Assembly: GCF_025263565.1 (NCBI RefSeq)
Contig: NZ_CP079865.1
Location: 5,270,001 to 5,334,000 of the forward strand
From: Mycobacterium sp. SMC-8
Lineage (GTDB): Bacteria > Actinomycetota > Actinomycetes > Mycobacteriales > Mycobacteriaceae
Direction of reading: 5' to 3'
Length of the DNA stretch: 64,000 nucleotides
Shown here: positions 22,379 to 32,254 of the stretch, piece after piece
Position numbering within the stretch: the stretch's first letter is position 1
Layout: every line of letters begins with the position of its first letter
Position numbers and translations under genes: made by a program
Notes under the pieces: generated by a model
What the model was told of the DNA's origin: nothing
Databases searched by the model: none
What the model saw: only the letters and a program-made list of their open reading frames with translations

Positions 22379-24823
22379 TTACCTTCTGATCCGAGCCATC
22401 GTCGGGTCCACGACGGGTTCGGCGCAGACGGCGGCAGCATGCCTGGTGCCGTGGTAGTCGACGGTGACGGCGGTGCCGACACCGGCGTGGGCGGGCAGCC
22501 ACGCGTAGGCCAGGGTGCGACCGACGGTCGCGGAGTAGCCTGCGCTGGTCACATAGCCCGCGGGGATGTCGTCGACGAATACCGGTTCCTTGCCTAGCAC
22601 GGCTGCGTCGGGATCATCGAACACGATGGTGCGCAACACCTTCTGTGGTACGGACGCCTGCTCAAGGGCAACCCTGCCGACGAAGCCGCCGGGCTTGTCC
22701 ATCCGCACCGCGAAGTCCAGCCCCGCCGCGGCGGGCAGGTGTTCGGCGGTCATGTCGGTGCCCCAGCTGCGGTAGCCCTTCTCGATGCGCAGGCTGTTGA
22801 ACGCGATCCGCCCGGCCGCGATGATGCCGTGCGGCGCGCCGGCCGTGGCGAGCAGATCCCACAGCGCGGCACCGTATTCGGCGCTGGTGTAGATCTCCCA
22901 GCCCAGCTCGCCGACATAGGAGACGCGCAGCATGGTGACCGGGATCGCGTCGAGGTGGGTGTGTAAGGCGCGAAAGTACTTGAACGCTTCGTGGGACACG
23001 TCGTCGGGGCACAGCGGGGCGATGACGTTTCGGGCAGCGGGCCCCCACACGCCGACACAGCATGTGCCGCCGGTGATGTCACGCAACACGACGTCGGACG
23101 GTCGGTGACGTGAGAGCCAGTCGAAGTCCATCGGGGAGTTCGCGCCGACCTGGAAGGTGTCCCGGGCCAGCCGGGTGACCGTGAGATCGCTCCGGACGCC
23201 GCCGTTGTCGTCGAGCATCAGGGTGTAGGTGACCGATCCGACGCTCTTGTCGACGTTGTTGGTGGTCATCCGCTGCAGGAATTCGGCGGCTCCGGGGCCG
23301 GACACCTCATAGCGGGTCAGCGGGGTCATGTCGTACATCGCGACGTGTTCACGGGTCCAGTGCGCCTCGGCGATCGAGATCGGTGACCAGAACTTCGCGG
23401 CCCACTCGTCGCGGCGCGGCACCGGCAGGCCGTCGTCGAACAGACGCTGTGCCAGTGCGGCATTGGCCTCGAACCAGGCCGGCCGCTCCCAGCCGCCACC
23501 CTCGTAGAAGTACGCGCCGAGCCCGCTGTGCCGGGCGTGGAACGGGCTGGTGCGCAGGCCGCGCAGCGCGGTGCGGTACTGGTGCGGGTGGATGACGTCG
23601 TAGACCTCGACGAACGCCTGCGAACTGGTCTGCATGACGAACTTCGGGCTGCGGGCGACCTCTTCGAACCGGTACAGGTCGCATTCGTGGGTGTCGATCG
23701 ACGGAACGCCGTCGATGATCCATTCGGCCGTCGCCTTGGCCACCCCGGCCGAATGGGTCACCCACACCGCTTCGGCCACCCAGAATCCGGGGAGTTCGCG
23801 GTGTTCGCCCATCAGGGAGAATCCGTCGGGGGTGAACGAGAAGATCCCGTTGAAGGCCTCTTCGACCTTCGAATCCTGCAGTGCCGGAATCAAATCGGCG
23901 GCAGCGCGCCAGGCGGGCGCGAAGTCCTCCTCAGTGAACGGCATCATCGATGGCATCGGCTCGCCCGCGGTGTCGGCGAGCAGGGTGGACATGTCCACCG
24001 GCATCGGCTTGTGGCGGTAGGACCCGATCCCGAGCCGGTCGACGTGTTCGCGGAAGTAGAGGTCCTGATCCTGGTGCCGCAGAATCGGAAGGCCGGCCTC
24101 GGCGAGTTCGCTGTTGCGGCCGACGAGTTGGGCGATCTGGCCGGTGCGGGCGTACTGGTGGGCCATCGGCACCAGCGGCAGTACCAGCCCGACCTGACGG
24201 GCCAGCTGGGCGCCCCAGAAGCCGGCGGCACACACCACGATGTCGGCGGCGAGCACGCCGTCGGCGGTGCGCACTCCGGTCACCCGGCGCCCGTCGTCGA
24301 CGATGCCGAGCACCTCGGTGTGGGGGCGAAAGGTGGCGCCGCGGGATTCGGCGCGACGGGCCTGGGCCTCGGCCGCTCGCAGGGCCTTGGCCAGCCCGTC
24401 TGCGGGGGTGTGGAAGCCGCCGAGGATGCGATCGCGGTCGATGAGCGGGTGCAGTCGCACGCAGTCGGACGGGGTCAGCAGGTGGCCTTCGATGCCCCAA
24501 GACCGGGCCCAGCCGGCCTTGCGGTGCAGGTCGGACCAGCGTTGTGCGGTGGTGGCCACCTCCAGCCCGCCGACCGGGTTGAAGGCCCAGCCCTCGGGGT
24601 GCTGTAGCGTGCGGAACTTCTCGACGGTGTACCGCGCGAATTCGGTCATGGTCTTGGACGGGTTGGTCTGGAACACCAGGCCGGGCGCGTGCGAGGTGGA
24701 ACCGCCGGTGGCGAACAACGGTCCGCGGTCGACGACGGTGACAGCGGTCCATCCCCGCCCGGTCAGTTCATCGGCCAATGACGTGCCCACGATGCCGGCC
24801 CCGATCACGACGACTTTGGGCAT
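22379..24823 (-). CDS. Dimethylglycine dehydrogenase/oxidase-like FAD and GcvT-domain enzyme
   Basis: 814 residues from the ATG at 24823. The N-terminal half is a DAO-type FAD domain ([14 protein letters not shown]) with the S-T-S-H-A-P-G motif whose histidine carries the flavin in this family. The C-terminal ~390 residues are an aminomethyltransferase (GcvT) fold that binds tetrahydrofolate ([13 protein letters not shown] and [15 protein letters not shown]). The reaction is removal of one methyl group from dimethylglycine to give sarcosine, with the methylene group caught on folate. First gene of the choline-type operon; paired palindromes lie just upstream. Confidence 0.9.
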   Translation of the reverse strand: MPKVVVIGAGIVGTSLADELTGRGWTAVTVVDRGPLFATGGSTSHAPGLVFQTNPSKTMTEFARYTVEKFRTLQHPEGWAFNPVGGLEVATTAQRWSDLHRKAGWARSWGIEGHLLTPSDCVRLHPLIDRDRILGGFHTPADGLAKALRAAEAQARRAESRGATFRPHTEVLGIVDDGRRVTGVRTADGVLAADIVVCAAGFWGAQLARQVGLVLPLVPMAHQYARTGQIAQLVGRNSELAEAGLPILRHQDQDLYFREHVDRLGIGSYRHKPMPVDMSTLLADTAGEPMPSMMPFTEEDFAPAWRAAADLIPALQDSKVEEAFNGIFSFTPDGFSLMGEHRELPGFWVAEAVWVTHSAGVAKATAEWIIDGVPSIDTHECDLYRFEEVARSPKFVMQTSSQAFVEVYDVIHPHQYRTALRGLRTSPFHARHSGLGAYFYEGGGWERPAWFEANAALAQRLFDDGLPVPRRDEWAAKFWSPISIAEAHWTREHVAMYDMTPLTRYEVSGPGAAEFLQRMTTNNVDKSVGSVTYTLMLDDNGGVRSDLTVTRLARDTFQVGANSPMDFDWLSRHRPSDVVLRDITGGTCCVGVWGPAARNVIAPLCPDDVSHEAFKYFRALHTHLDAIPVTMLRVSYVGELGWEIYTSAEYGAALWDLLATAGAPHGIIAAGRIAFNSLRIEKGYRSWGTDMTAEHLPAAAGLDFAVRMDKPGGFVGRVALEQASVPQKVLRTIVFDDPDAAVLGKEPVFVDDIPAGYVTSAGYSATVGRTLAYAWLPAHAGVGTAVTVDYHGTRHAAAVCAEPVVDPTMARIRR

Positions 24824-24850
24824 ACGCAGACCGCTTCCACTCGAAATTAG

Positions 24851-24884
24851 TTGCGTATTATGCAACCCGATGCGTTATACGCAA
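24851..24884. promoter_or_regulatory. Paired palindromic operator candidate for the choline-type operon
   Basis: Two related 15-bp palindromes with centres 19 bp apart: TTGCGTATTATGCAA at 24851-24865 and ATGCGTTATACGCAA at 24870-24884. Read on the opposite strand the second begins TTGCGTAT, the same as the first. They lie 28-61 bp upstream of the dimethylglycine dehydrogenase ATG in an AT-richer patch. The spacing of about two helical turns suits a dimer-of-dimers regulator such as the IclR protein at 3734-4513. Confidence 0.65.
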
Positions 24885-25010
24885 CAGATCATCCATCCTG
24901 ATCGGAGCTGACGCAAGACGGACACACCTTCGGGATTCCTGTGAAGCCGCCTTGTCGGGACCGCGGGACATACTCAGCGCGACACAGGACAGCGCGACCA
25001 GGGGGCCGGG

Positions 25011-25640
25011 ATGACGGACGATGCAGACGTGGGCGCCGACAAACTCGGGCGGGCGAACACACCTTCCGAATTTTTCGCGTCATCAAGTGATGACGCGTCA
25101 ACAGATGATGACGTGCAAAATTCGACAGGCGCTCGCCCCAAGCCGTGGTGGCAGGACCATCCCGAACTCAAGGCCATCGTCGCCCAGACCCTCGCCGAAC
25201 TGGAAAGCCTGCCCGAACGGACCACCCCACGCACCGCCGCGGAGCGCCGGGTCCTCGATGAGTACTTCGGCGAACCGTCAACAGATGACGACGCGTCAAC
25301 AGATGATGACGTGCAAAATTCGACAGGCGCTCGCCCCAAGCCGTGGTGGCAGGACCATCCCGAACTCAAGGCCATCGTCGCCCAGACCCTCGCCGAAATC
25401 GACAGCCTGCCCGACCGGCCCCCCATCGACTATCCCGACCCCGTCCTGGAGGACGTCTTCACCGGCCAAAGCATTCGCGAACTGCGGGATGCGCGTGACG
25501 ATCTCGCCCGAGCTAAAGGCCGCTACGACGACGCGGTGCTCACCGCGCGCCGACTCTGCCTGTCGTGGGGGCAGATCGGTGCGGTCCTGGGTGTCTCCCG
25601 CCAGCAGCTGCACCGGCGGTACCGCGACGCCGCGGACTAA
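25011..25640 (+). CDS. Small HTH protein with a tandem internal duplication
   Basis: 209 residues from the ATG at 25011 (GGGGGCCGGG upstream). The protein has two copies of a segment [25 protein letters not shown] (about residues 30-67 and 96-133), joined by Asp/Ser/Thr-rich linkers, then a helical C-terminus with a helix-turn-helix pattern ([20 protein letters not shown]). It resembles small actinobacterial DNA-binding proteins of unknown role. It diverges from the choline operon and converges on prcA, its stop overlapping the prcA stop by 3 bp. No target is known. Confidence 0.7.
   Translation: MTDDADVGADKLGRANTPSEFFASSSDDASTDDDVQNSTGARPKPWWQDHPELKAIVAQTLAELESLPERTTPRTAAERRVLDEYFGEPSTDDDASTDDDVQNSTGARPKPWWQDHPELKAIVAQTLAEIDSLPDRPPIDYPDPVLEDVFTGQSIRELRDARDDLARAKGRYDDAVLTARRLCLSWGQIGAVLGVSRQQLHRRYRDAAD
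25093..25199 (+). repeat. 107-bp direct repeat, copy 1
   Basis: Identical base for base to 25291-25397, with a 198-bp (66-codon) period that keeps the reading frame. Homology continues more weakly past the identical part. It encodes the repeated [16 protein letters not shown] segment. Confidence 0.9.
25291..25397 (+). repeat. 107-bp direct repeat, copy 2
   Basis: Second copy of the repeat at 25093-25199, offset by 198 bp. Identity including third codon positions points to a recent duplication. Confidence 0.9.
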
Positions 25641-26392
25641 CCCTCGGCGTCGCCCGCTTCTGCCGCGCTCTCGTCGCCGCTGCCCGAATCAGGCTGCGGC
25701 AGCAGCGCTTCCAGCGCCGAGCCGGTGATTCGGCGGAAGGCCCGGCGCGGCCGGTTGGTATCCAGGATCGCGACCTCCAGCGTGGCGGGCCCGAGAGTAC
25801 GCGGTTCGGCACCGTTGCCGCCGGCGCCGAGAGCCTTGACCGCGATCGAGACCGCGTCGGCCAGGCTCATGTTCTCCGAGTAGGACTCGTTGAGCGCGGC
25901 CGAGATTGGCTCGGTGGTCCCGCCCATCACCACGAAGTGTGGTTCGTCGGCGATCGAGCCGTCGTAGGTGATGCGGTACAGCTCAGGCGCTTTCGTCTCG
26001 CCGTAGTGGGCGACCTCGGCCACACACAACTCCACCTCGTAGGGCTTGGCCTGCTCGGTGAAGATCGTGCCGAGGGTCTGGGCGTACACGTTGGCCAACT
26101 GGCGGCCGGTGACGTCGCGGCGCGAGTAGGCGTATCCCTGGGTATCGGCGAAGCGGATCCCGCCGCTGCGCAGGTTGTTGAACTCGTTGAACCGGCCCAC
26201 GGCGGCGAAACCGACCCGGTCGTAGAGTTCGCTGACCTTCTGCAAGGACCGCGACGGGTTTTCCGCCACGAACAACACCCCGTCGGCGTAGGCGAGCGCG
26301 ATCACGCTGCGGCCGCGGGCGATGCCCTTGCGTGCGAGCTCGGACCGCTCGCGCATCGCCTGCTCGGGCGAGATGAAATACGGGAAGCTCAC
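25637..26392 (-). CDS. prcA: 20S proteasome alpha subunit
   Basis: 251 residues from a GTG at 26392 that overlaps the prcB stop. The N-terminal alpha-subunit gate region ([20 protein letters not shown]) is followed by [10 protein letters not shown] and the Ntn-fold core ([15 protein letters not shown]). Seven copies form each outer ring of the 20S core; their N-termini gate the entry pore and the pockets between them dock the C-terminus of Mpa. Last gene of pup-prcB-prcA; it converges on the HTH gene. The acidic tail ([13 protein letters not shown]) is usual in mycobacteria. Confidence 0.98.
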   Translation of the reverse strand: MSFPYFISPEQAMRERSELARKGIARGRSVIALAYADGVLFVAENPSRSLQKVSELYDRVGFAAVGRFNEFNNLRSGGIRFADTQGYAYSRRDVTGRQLANVYAQTLGTIFTEQAKPYEVELCVAEVAHYGETKAPELYRITYDGSIADEPHFVVMGGTTEPISAALNESYSENMSLADAVSIAVKALGAGGNGAEPRTLGPATLEVAILDTNRPRRAFRRITGSALEALLPQPDSGSGDESAAEAGDAEG

Positions 26393-27321
26393 AGCTCGTC
26401 ACCTCGAGTGGGCCGGGCGTCGTGGCCGAAAGTATCTGTCCGCGAACGATTCTCGATGATCTCGCGGCACACCCCGGCAATCCTCTCCTCCGGCACCTCG
26501 TGGGCACCGTCGGCACCGATGATCACCGCGGTCGGGTAGATGCCCCGCACCAGGTCCGGCCCGCCGGTCGCCGAATCATCGTCGGCGGCGTCGTAGAGCG
26601 CCTCGACGGCGACCCGCAGTGCCGAGTCGGCATCGGAGACCTGCGAGTACAGCTTTTTCATCGAGGACTTCGCGAAGATCGACCCCGAGCCCACCGACTG
26701 GTAACCCTCCTCCTCGAAGTTCCATCCACCTGCGGCGTCGAAGGACACGATTCGACCTGCGGCTTCGGAATTCGGGTCGTCGAGGTCGTAGCCGGCCAGT
26801 AGCGGCAGTGCCACGAAACCCTGCAGGGCGGCACCGAGGTTGCCGCGCACCATGGTCGCGAGCCGGTTCACCTTGCCCGGGAACGTCAGCGGGACGCCTT
26901 CGAGCTTCTCGTAGTGCTCGAGTTCCACCGCGTACAGCCGGGCGAACTCGACCGCGATCGCGGCGGTGCCCGCGATGCCGGTGACGGTGTAGTCGTCGGT
27001 GATGTAGACCTTCTGCACGTCCCGGCTGGCGATCATGTTGCCCTGGGTGGCGCGCCGGTCCCCGGCCATCACCACACCGCCGGGGTACTTCAGCGCGACA
27101 ATCGTGGTGCCGTGCGGCACGGATTCGGTCGGCAGTCCGCTCAGTCCCGGTCCACCACTGCCGGGCAGCAGATGCGGCGCCTGATGGCGCAGAAAGTCCG
27201 AGAACGACGACAGGTTCACCCCGCCGTGGGACCGACTGATCGGCATGGCAGAAAAAGCAGGGTATGCGCCGGACAGTGGGGACGACGGGGAGGCCGAGTT
27301 ATCGCGCTCCGGCCAGGTCAC
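26389..27321 (-). CDS. prcB: 20S proteasome beta subunit (catalytic)
   Basis: 310 residues from a GTG at 27321 overlapping the pup stop (GTGA). The first ~62 residues are a propeptide that begins M-T-W-P and includes [13 protein letters not shown]. Self-cleavage before the threonine of P-H-G / [11 protein letters not shown] exposes the N-terminal threonine nucleophile; the lysine and aspartate partners are in G-D-R-R and the T-T-I-V-A-L-K region. Fourteen copies form the inner chamber where pupylated proteins are degraded. The longer open frame upstream of 27321 is only the pup gene read in another frame. Confidence 0.98.
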   Translation of the reverse strand: MTWPERDNSASPSSPLSGAYPAFSAMPISRSHGGVNLSSFSDFLRHQAPHLLPGSGGPGLSGLPTESVPHGTTIVALKYPGGVVMAGDRRATQGNMIASRDVQKVYITDDYTVTGIAGTAAIAVEFARLYAVELEHYEKLEGVPLTFPGKVNRLATMVRGNLGAALQGFVALPLLAGYDLDDPNSEAAGRIVSFDAAGGWNFEEEGYQSVGSGSIFAKSSMKKLYSQVSDADSALRVAVEALYDAADDDSATGGPDLVRGIYPTAVIIGADGAHEVPEERIAGVCREIIENRSRTDTFGHDARPTRGDEL

Positions 27322-27512
27322 TGTCCACCCTTCTGCACGTACGCTCGCACGAAGTCCTCGGCGTTCTCCTCCAGGACGTCGTCGATCTCGTCCAGCAGGT
27401 CGTCGGTCTCGTCGGTCAGCTTCTCGCGGCGCTCCTGCCCGGCGGCCGTGCTGCCGGGGAGGTCGTCGTCTTCGCCGCCTCCGCCGCCACGCTTGGTCTG
27501 CTCCTGAGCCAT
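27318..27512 (-). CDS. pup: Prokaryotic ubiquitin-like protein Pup
   Basis: 64 residues, M-A-Q-E-Q-T-K-R at the start and Y-V-Q-K-G-G-Q at the end. The C-terminal glutamine must be deamidated to glutamate by Dop before PafA can attach it to lysines. The acidic [16 protein letters not shown] stretch is the segment that becomes a helix on the Mpa coiled coil. The usual gap of about 95 bp separates it from dop, and its stop overlaps prcB. Confidence 0.98.
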   Translation of the reverse strand: MAQEQTKRGGGGGEDDDLPGSTAAGQERREKLTDETDDLLDEIDDVLEENAEDFVRAYVQKGGQ

Positions 27513-27606
27513 CGCTGCCTCCTGCGTAAGTTGCGGGCACCCAACCACACGCCCGTCGGTTTCTCTACCCTACCGGTCGGATCTCGGTTTGCCCGGGATA
27601 GCCCGA

Positions 27607-29115
27607 TCAGGTGGTGAGCTGTTCGACCAGTTCGACGGCGCTGTCGACGGAATCCAGCAGCGCCCCGACGTGGGCCTTGCTGCCCCGCAGCGGCTCCAGG
27701 GTGGGAATCCGCACCAGCGAATCACCCCCCAGATCGAAGATCACCGAATCCCAGCTCGCCGCGGCGATGTCGGCACCGAACCGCCGCAGGCACTCGCCGC
27801 GGAAGTAGGCGCGGGTGTCGGTGGGCGGGTTGTCGACGGCGTCGAGCACCTGCTGTTCGGTGACCAGACGCTTCATCGAACCGCGCGCCACCAGCCGGTT
27901 GTACAGACCCTTGTCCAACCGCACATCCGAGTACTGCAGGTCGACCAGATGCAGCCGCGGCGCGCTCCAGCCGAGGTTCTCCCGGTTACGGAACCCTTCG
28001 AGCAGGCGCAGCTTGGCCGGCCAGTCCAGCAGGTCGGCGCACTCCATCGGGTCCCGCTCGAGAAGATCGAGCACGTGCGCCCAGGTCTCCAGCACGTGGT
28101 CGGCGCGCGGATCGGGGTCGCGGCTGTCGACGAGCTTGGCGACCCGGTCGAGATAGATGCGTTGCAGCGCCAGACCCGTCAGTTCGCGGCCGTCGGCCAG
28201 CGCCACGGTGGCGCGCAGCGACGGATCCCGGGACAGCACGTGCACGGCGTGCACCGGGCGGGCCAACGCCAGGTCGGACAGATCGATCCCGATCTGGTGA
28301 CCGTCCTCGATCAGGTCGAGCACCAGCGAGGTGGCGCCGAGCTTGAGGTAGGTCGACGTCTCGGCGAGGTTGGCGTCACCGATGATGACGTGCAGCCTGC
28401 GGTACTTGTCGGCGTCGGCGTGCGGCTCGTCGCGGGTGTTGATGATGCCGCGTTTGAGCGTGGTCTCCAGACCGACCTCGACCTCGATGTAGTCGGCGCG
28501 CTGGGAAAGCTGGAAGCCGGGCTCGTCCCCGGACGGTCCGATGCCGACCCGGCCGGACCCGGTGACCACCTGCCTCGACACCAGGAACGGCGTCAGACCC
28601 GCGATCACCGCCGAGAACGGCGTCTGGCGGCTCATCAGGTAGTTCTCGTGGGAACCATAGGACGCGCCCTTGCCGTCGACGTTGTTCTTGTACAGCTGCA
28701 ATTTGGCCGCGCCGGGCACGCTGGCCACGTGCCGGGCGGCGGCCTCCATCACCCGCTCACCGGCCTTGTCCCAGATCACGGCGTCCATCGGATCGGTGCA
28801 CTCCGGTGCCGAGTACTCGGGGTGGGCATGGTCGACGTACAGCCGGGCGCCGTTGGTCAGGATCATGTTGGCCGCGCCGACCTCGTCGGCGTCGACGATC
28901 GGCGGCGGCCCCGACGCGCGGCTCAGGTCGAATCCGCGGGCGTCGCGCAGCGGAGATTCCACCTCGTAGTCCCAGCGTGTGCGCTTGGCCCGCTGGATAC
29001 CCGCGGCGGCCGCGTAGGCGAGCACTGCTTGGGTGGACGTCAGGATCGGATTCGCGGTCGGATCCGACGGCGACGAAATGCCGTATTCGACCTCTGTTCC
29101 GATGATCCGTTGCAT
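27607..29115 (-). CDS. dop: Deamidase/depupylase Dop
   Basis: 502 residues. Dop converts the C-terminal Gln of Pup to Glu and also removes Pup from conjugates. It is a PafA paralogue with the same fold: [10 protein letters not shown] at the N-terminus, [29 protein letters not shown] and [17 protein letters not shown]. The Dop-specific loop region near residues 40-80 ([20 protein letters not shown]) is present. It lies upstream of pup-prcB-prcA on the same strand. Confidence 0.98.
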   Translation of the reverse strand: MQRIIGTEVEYGISSPSDPTANPILTSTQAVLAYAAAAGIQRAKRTRWDYEVESPLRDARGFDLSRASGPPPIVDADEVGAANMILTNGARLYVDHAHPEYSAPECTDPMDAVIWDKAGERVMEAAARHVASVPGAAKLQLYKNNVDGKGASYGSHENYLMSRQTPFSAVIAGLTPFLVSRQVVTGSGRVGIGPSGDEPGFQLSQRADYIEVEVGLETTLKRGIINTRDEPHADADKYRRLHVIIGDANLAETSTYLKLGATSLVLDLIEDGHQIGIDLSDLALARPVHAVHVLSRDPSLRATVALADGRELTGLALQRIYLDRVAKLVDSRDPDPRADHVLETWAHVLDLLERDPMECADLLDWPAKLRLLEGFRNRENLGWSAPRLHLVDLQYSDVRLDKGLYNRLVARGSMKRLVTEQQVLDAVDNPPTDTRAYFRGECLRRFGADIAAASWDSVIFDLGGDSLVRIPTLEPLRGSKAHVGALLDSVDSAVELVEQLTT

Positions 29116-29208
29116 ACCGACAAGGGTAGAGGTCGGGTCACCGGCGAGCTCGGGAGCCTGTGGCGATCAGCTCCGTAGACGTGCGGCTCGTGGTGAGATC
29201 GATCCCCG

Positions 29209-30354
29209 ATGGCTCCCACGACTGATCGACGTCTCGCGGCGGAACGCTGGTTTCTTCAGCGCGGCCTGCCCGCGGTGCTGCGCCCCGGCGTGCTGGTACA
29301 GCGGGTGTGGACCCGCTCGGCGCCCGCGTTGGCGGGATTGGCCGTGGTGATGACGTTCTCGATGTTGATCGTCGCCGCGACGGGCAAGCACACCATCGAC
29401 ATCGACGGCACCCCGACCCGCACAGAGTGGTTCGTGCTCGGGGTCATCCTGCTGGTGCTGCCGGCCGCGGCGCTGGTGGGCTGGCTGGTATCGCGCTCGG
29501 AGGACGTGCGCCTGCGCGCCATCGTGTCCGCCGCGTCGCTGGGCATCGCCGCGGTCGGCGGCTTCTACGGCGGCCCCAGTGCCCGCGTCCTGGTGGACCT
29601 GGTCAGCGAGATCGTGATCGTGGTGCTGATCTTCGTGTGCACCGCGACCGGAATCGGGGCCATTGTGGGCTGGGCGGTGCGCATGATGCTGGCGAACCTG
29701 GCGTCGGTGGGCAACCTGCTGCTCGGCGCGCTGCCGGTGATGCTGCTGACGGTGCTGGTGTTCTTCAATGGCCCGGTGTGGACGATGGCGTCCACGATCA
29801 GCCGGCCCCGGCTGTGGCTCGGACTGTCGTTTCTGATGCTGATCGCCGTGGCGTTCCTGCTGTCGAGCACGCTGAGCCGGATCCAGCCCATCCTCAGCCC
29901 GGACGCCAAGCGGCCCGAGGACGCCGCGCACCTGGCCGGGACGCCGTTCGAGACCATGCCGGACCGGCCGCGCCGGGTGCCGCTGTCGAAGGCCGAGCGG
30001 CTCAACGTCGGGTTCGTGCTGGCGATGTCGCAGATCGTGCAGGTGCTGACGGTGTCGGTGGTGACCGGGCTGCTGTTCTTTGTTCTCGGCCTGATCCTGA
30101 TCAGCCCGGAACTGCTGGCCGCCCTGACCGACGGCGGCTCTCCCGACGGTCAACTGCTGGGCATGACCCTGCCCGTGCCCCAGGCCCTGATCCAGATCAC
30201 GATGTTCCTGATCGCGCTGACGTTCATGTACCTCGCCGCCCGGGCGGTGGCCGACAAACAGTACCGCGCGCAGTTCCTCCATCCGCTGCTCGAGGAACTG
30301 CGGTTCACCCTGGTCGCAAGGGACCGATACCGCACGGTGACCGCGGACACCTGA
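29209..30354 (+). CDS. Conserved mycobacterial membrane protein (Rv2113-like), copy 1
   Basis: 381 residues with about seven hydrophobic segments; no catalytic motif recognised. It opens with R-W-F-L-Q-R-G-L-P-A-V-L-R-P, closely like the second protein at 30449 (D-W-F-L-H-R-G-L-P-L-V-L-T-R), and both share a cytoplasmic stretch D-P/E-D-A-A-x-L-A-G-T-P and a late P-Q-T/A helix. The two are tandem paralogues. In M. tuberculosis a single gene of this type sits between dop and mpa. Function is unknown. It diverges from dop across about 90 bp. Confidence 0.8.
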   Translation: MAPTTDRRLAAERWFLQRGLPAVLRPGVLVQRVWTRSAPALAGLAVVMTFSMLIVAATGKHTIDIDGTPTRTEWFVLGVILLVLPAAALVGWLVSRSEDVRLRAIVSAASLGIAAVGGFYGGPSARVLVDLVSEIVIVVLIFVCTATGIGAIVGWAVRMMLANLASVGNLLLGALPVMLLTVLVFFNGPVWTMASTISRPRLWLGLSFLMLIAVAFLLSSTLSRIQPILSPDAKRPEDAAHLAGTPFETMPDRPRRVPLSKAERLNVGFVLAMSQIVQVLTVSVVTGLLFFVLGLILISPELLAALTDGGSPDGQLLGMTLPVPQALIQITMFLIALTFMYLAARAVADKQYRAQFLHPLLEELRFTLVARDRYRTVTADT

Positions 30355-30448
30355 ACGGTGGGCGGTCTGTCGCTGAAGCCTCATTCCACTGGCGCCGCCG
30401 GAGATTCCGGCGCGCTGACCCCGGTTCGGGACGCCGATCACGCACAAT

Positions 30449-31606
30449 GTGCCGGTGTCGGACATGCGGCAGGTCCACGACTGGTTCCTGCACCGCGGCT
30501 TGCCGCTGGTGCTGACCCGGCGGGTCCGTGCGCGCAAGCTCGTGCAGCGCTCCGCACCGATGGTCAGCGCGGTCGGTGCGCTGACGGCGGTCACGATGCT
30601 GTTGGCCGACGTCACCGGCGCCACCCCCGATTACGGATACGCGTTGCGGCTCAGTGGGATCGCCGTAGTGCTCGTGGCCGCCCCGTTCGCGCTGGAGGTC
30701 CTGCACCGGCTCGGCACCCGCGTCGGGGAGGCGCTGCGCCGCTGGGCCGCCGTCCTGGTGATCACGATCTTCATCGTGGTGATGCCGTTGACCGTCAGCG
30801 GCTGGTCGGGCGCAGCGGCAGCCGAAGCGCCGGTGTTCGTGCTGATCTCGCTGGGCGCGATCTGGTTGACCTACCTGGGTTTTGGGTCGATCGCGTTGTG
30901 GGCCTTCCGGTTCGCCTGGGTTCAGCTAGGGGCGCTGGGCACGCTGATGAGCCGTGCGCTGCCGCTGTTGATGCTGACGGTCGTGGTGTACTTCACCGGC
31001 GAGCTGTGGCAGCTCTCGGCGCGGATGACTCGCGAACGACTATGGCAGACAATCGGATTCTTCAGCGTGGTGGCGCTGGTGTTCATGGTGGCGACCATCC
31101 GCGACGAGGTGAGGGCACTGCGCCAGGACCGTTCGGCGCAGCAGGATCCCGCAGCGCTGCTGGCCGGTACCCCGCTGGCATCGGTGCGTGCCGACCCCGC
31201 CGACCGCAGCCCACTGTCGGCGGCCGAACAAGTCAACGTGGTCGCGGTGATGGTTGTCGCGCAGGCGATCCAGGTGGTGTTGTTCACCGCCGGGTTGTTC
31301 GCGTTCTTCCTCGCCCTCGGGGTCATCGCGATACCCTACGACATGACCGTCGTGTGGTCCGGTGAACAGACCTGCACTGTGGGCGAACCACCCTGTGCGG
31401 GAACGTGGTTCGGGGTGCACATCCCGATCCCGCAGACGGTGGTGCACACGTCGCTGTTCGTCGCGGTGCTGTCCGGGCTGTACTTCACGGTCAGCACCAG
31501 CGTCGACCCGCTCTACCGGCAGCGCTTCTTCGAACCGCTGATCGCCGACGTCGCCGTCAGCCTGGCGGGCCGCGACGCCTACCTCATGATGGAAGCGAGG
31601 AGCTAG
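30449..31606 (+). CDS. Conserved mycobacterial membrane protein (Rv2113-like), copy 2
   Basis: 385 residues, seven or so membrane segments, paralogous to 29209-30354. Start is uncertain: GTG at 30449, GTG at 30455 or ATG at 30464, all in frame. A periplasmic-side loop with two cysteines (E-Q-T-C-T-V-G-E-P-P-C-A-G-T) may form a disulfide and is absent from copy 1. The next gene begins 3 bp after its stop, so the two are co-transcribed. Function is unknown. Confidence 0.8.
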   Translation: MPVSDMRQVHDWFLHRGLPLVLTRRVRARKLVQRSAPMVSAVGALTAVTMLLADVTGATPDYGYALRLSGIAVVLVAAPFALEVLHRLGTRVGEALRRWAAVLVITIFIVVMPLTVSGWSGAAAAEAPVFVLISLGAIWLTYLGFGSIALWAFRFAWVQLGALGTLMSRALPLLMLTVVVYFTGELWQLSARMTRERLWQTIGFFSVVALVFMVATIRDEVRALRQDRSAQQDPAALLAGTPLASVRADPADRSPLSAAEQVNVVAVMVVAQAIQVVLFTAGLFAFFLALGVIAIPYDMTVVWSGEQTCTVGEPPCAGTWFGVHIPIPQTVVHTSLFVAVLSGLYFTVSTSVDPLYRQRFFEPLIADVAVSLAGRDAYLMMEARS

Positions 31607-31609
31607 CAG

Positions 31610-32217
31610 ATGTCGTCATCGCAGTTGCGCGGCAAACGGTACGGCGAGGTGCTCCTGGTGAGCACCGGGCCCGACGGTCCGACGGCGACGGTGTACAACA
31701 CCTATCCGCTCAACGACTGCCCGGCCGAGCTGTGGTCGCGGCTCGACCCCGCCGCACTGGCCGGCCGGCACGGCGCGACCGCCGCGCTGCTCAACGGGCC
31801 GCGCTATTGGCTGATGGATCACATTGAAAAGGACATGGGCGAGCAGCCCGAGATCGCGACGTTCGGCGGCATCGACATGGTCCGCCAAGCCACCGTCAGC
31901 CTGACGTCGATGAACCCCGCGCCCTACCTGCCCAACACCGTCGCACGCCACGCCGTCTTCGTATTCGACCGGGACAAACCGATTTTCGAGCTCGTCGACC
32001 CCGATGGGCGGCGCTGGGTGATGCAGACCTGGAGCCAGGTGGTCGATCCGACGCTGTCCTACGACGACCTGCCCGGCCTGACCACCCGCCTTCGGCTGCC
32101 CGACGGATGGTCCTATCGTGCGCGCACCCTCGACGAACACTGCGCATCGACACCAGTTCCCGGCCCGCCCAGGTGCTCCAGGACGATCTGACCAACAGCT
32201 ACTCGCTGGTGTCCTGA
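31610..32217 (+). pseudogene. Rv2114-like conserved protein, frameshifted near its 3' end
   Basis: Conserved mycobacterial protein with no known function; soluble, about 200 residues. A GAGGAG ribosome-binding site precedes the ATG at 31610. The main frame is good through W-S-Y-R-A-R-T-L-D-E and then ends at 32191 with unrelated residues. In the next frame the expected ending appears at once, L-R-I-D-T-S-S-R-P-A-Q-V-L-Q-D-D-L-T-N-S-Y-S-L-V-S, stopping at 32217. One base seems to be missing at about 32139-32142. It may be a real mutation with little effect (the last ~25 residues) or a sequencing error. Confidence 0.75.
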
Positions 32218-32254
32218 GCCGCCCCGACCCGGCTGGCCTTCCCAGCCGGATCCG

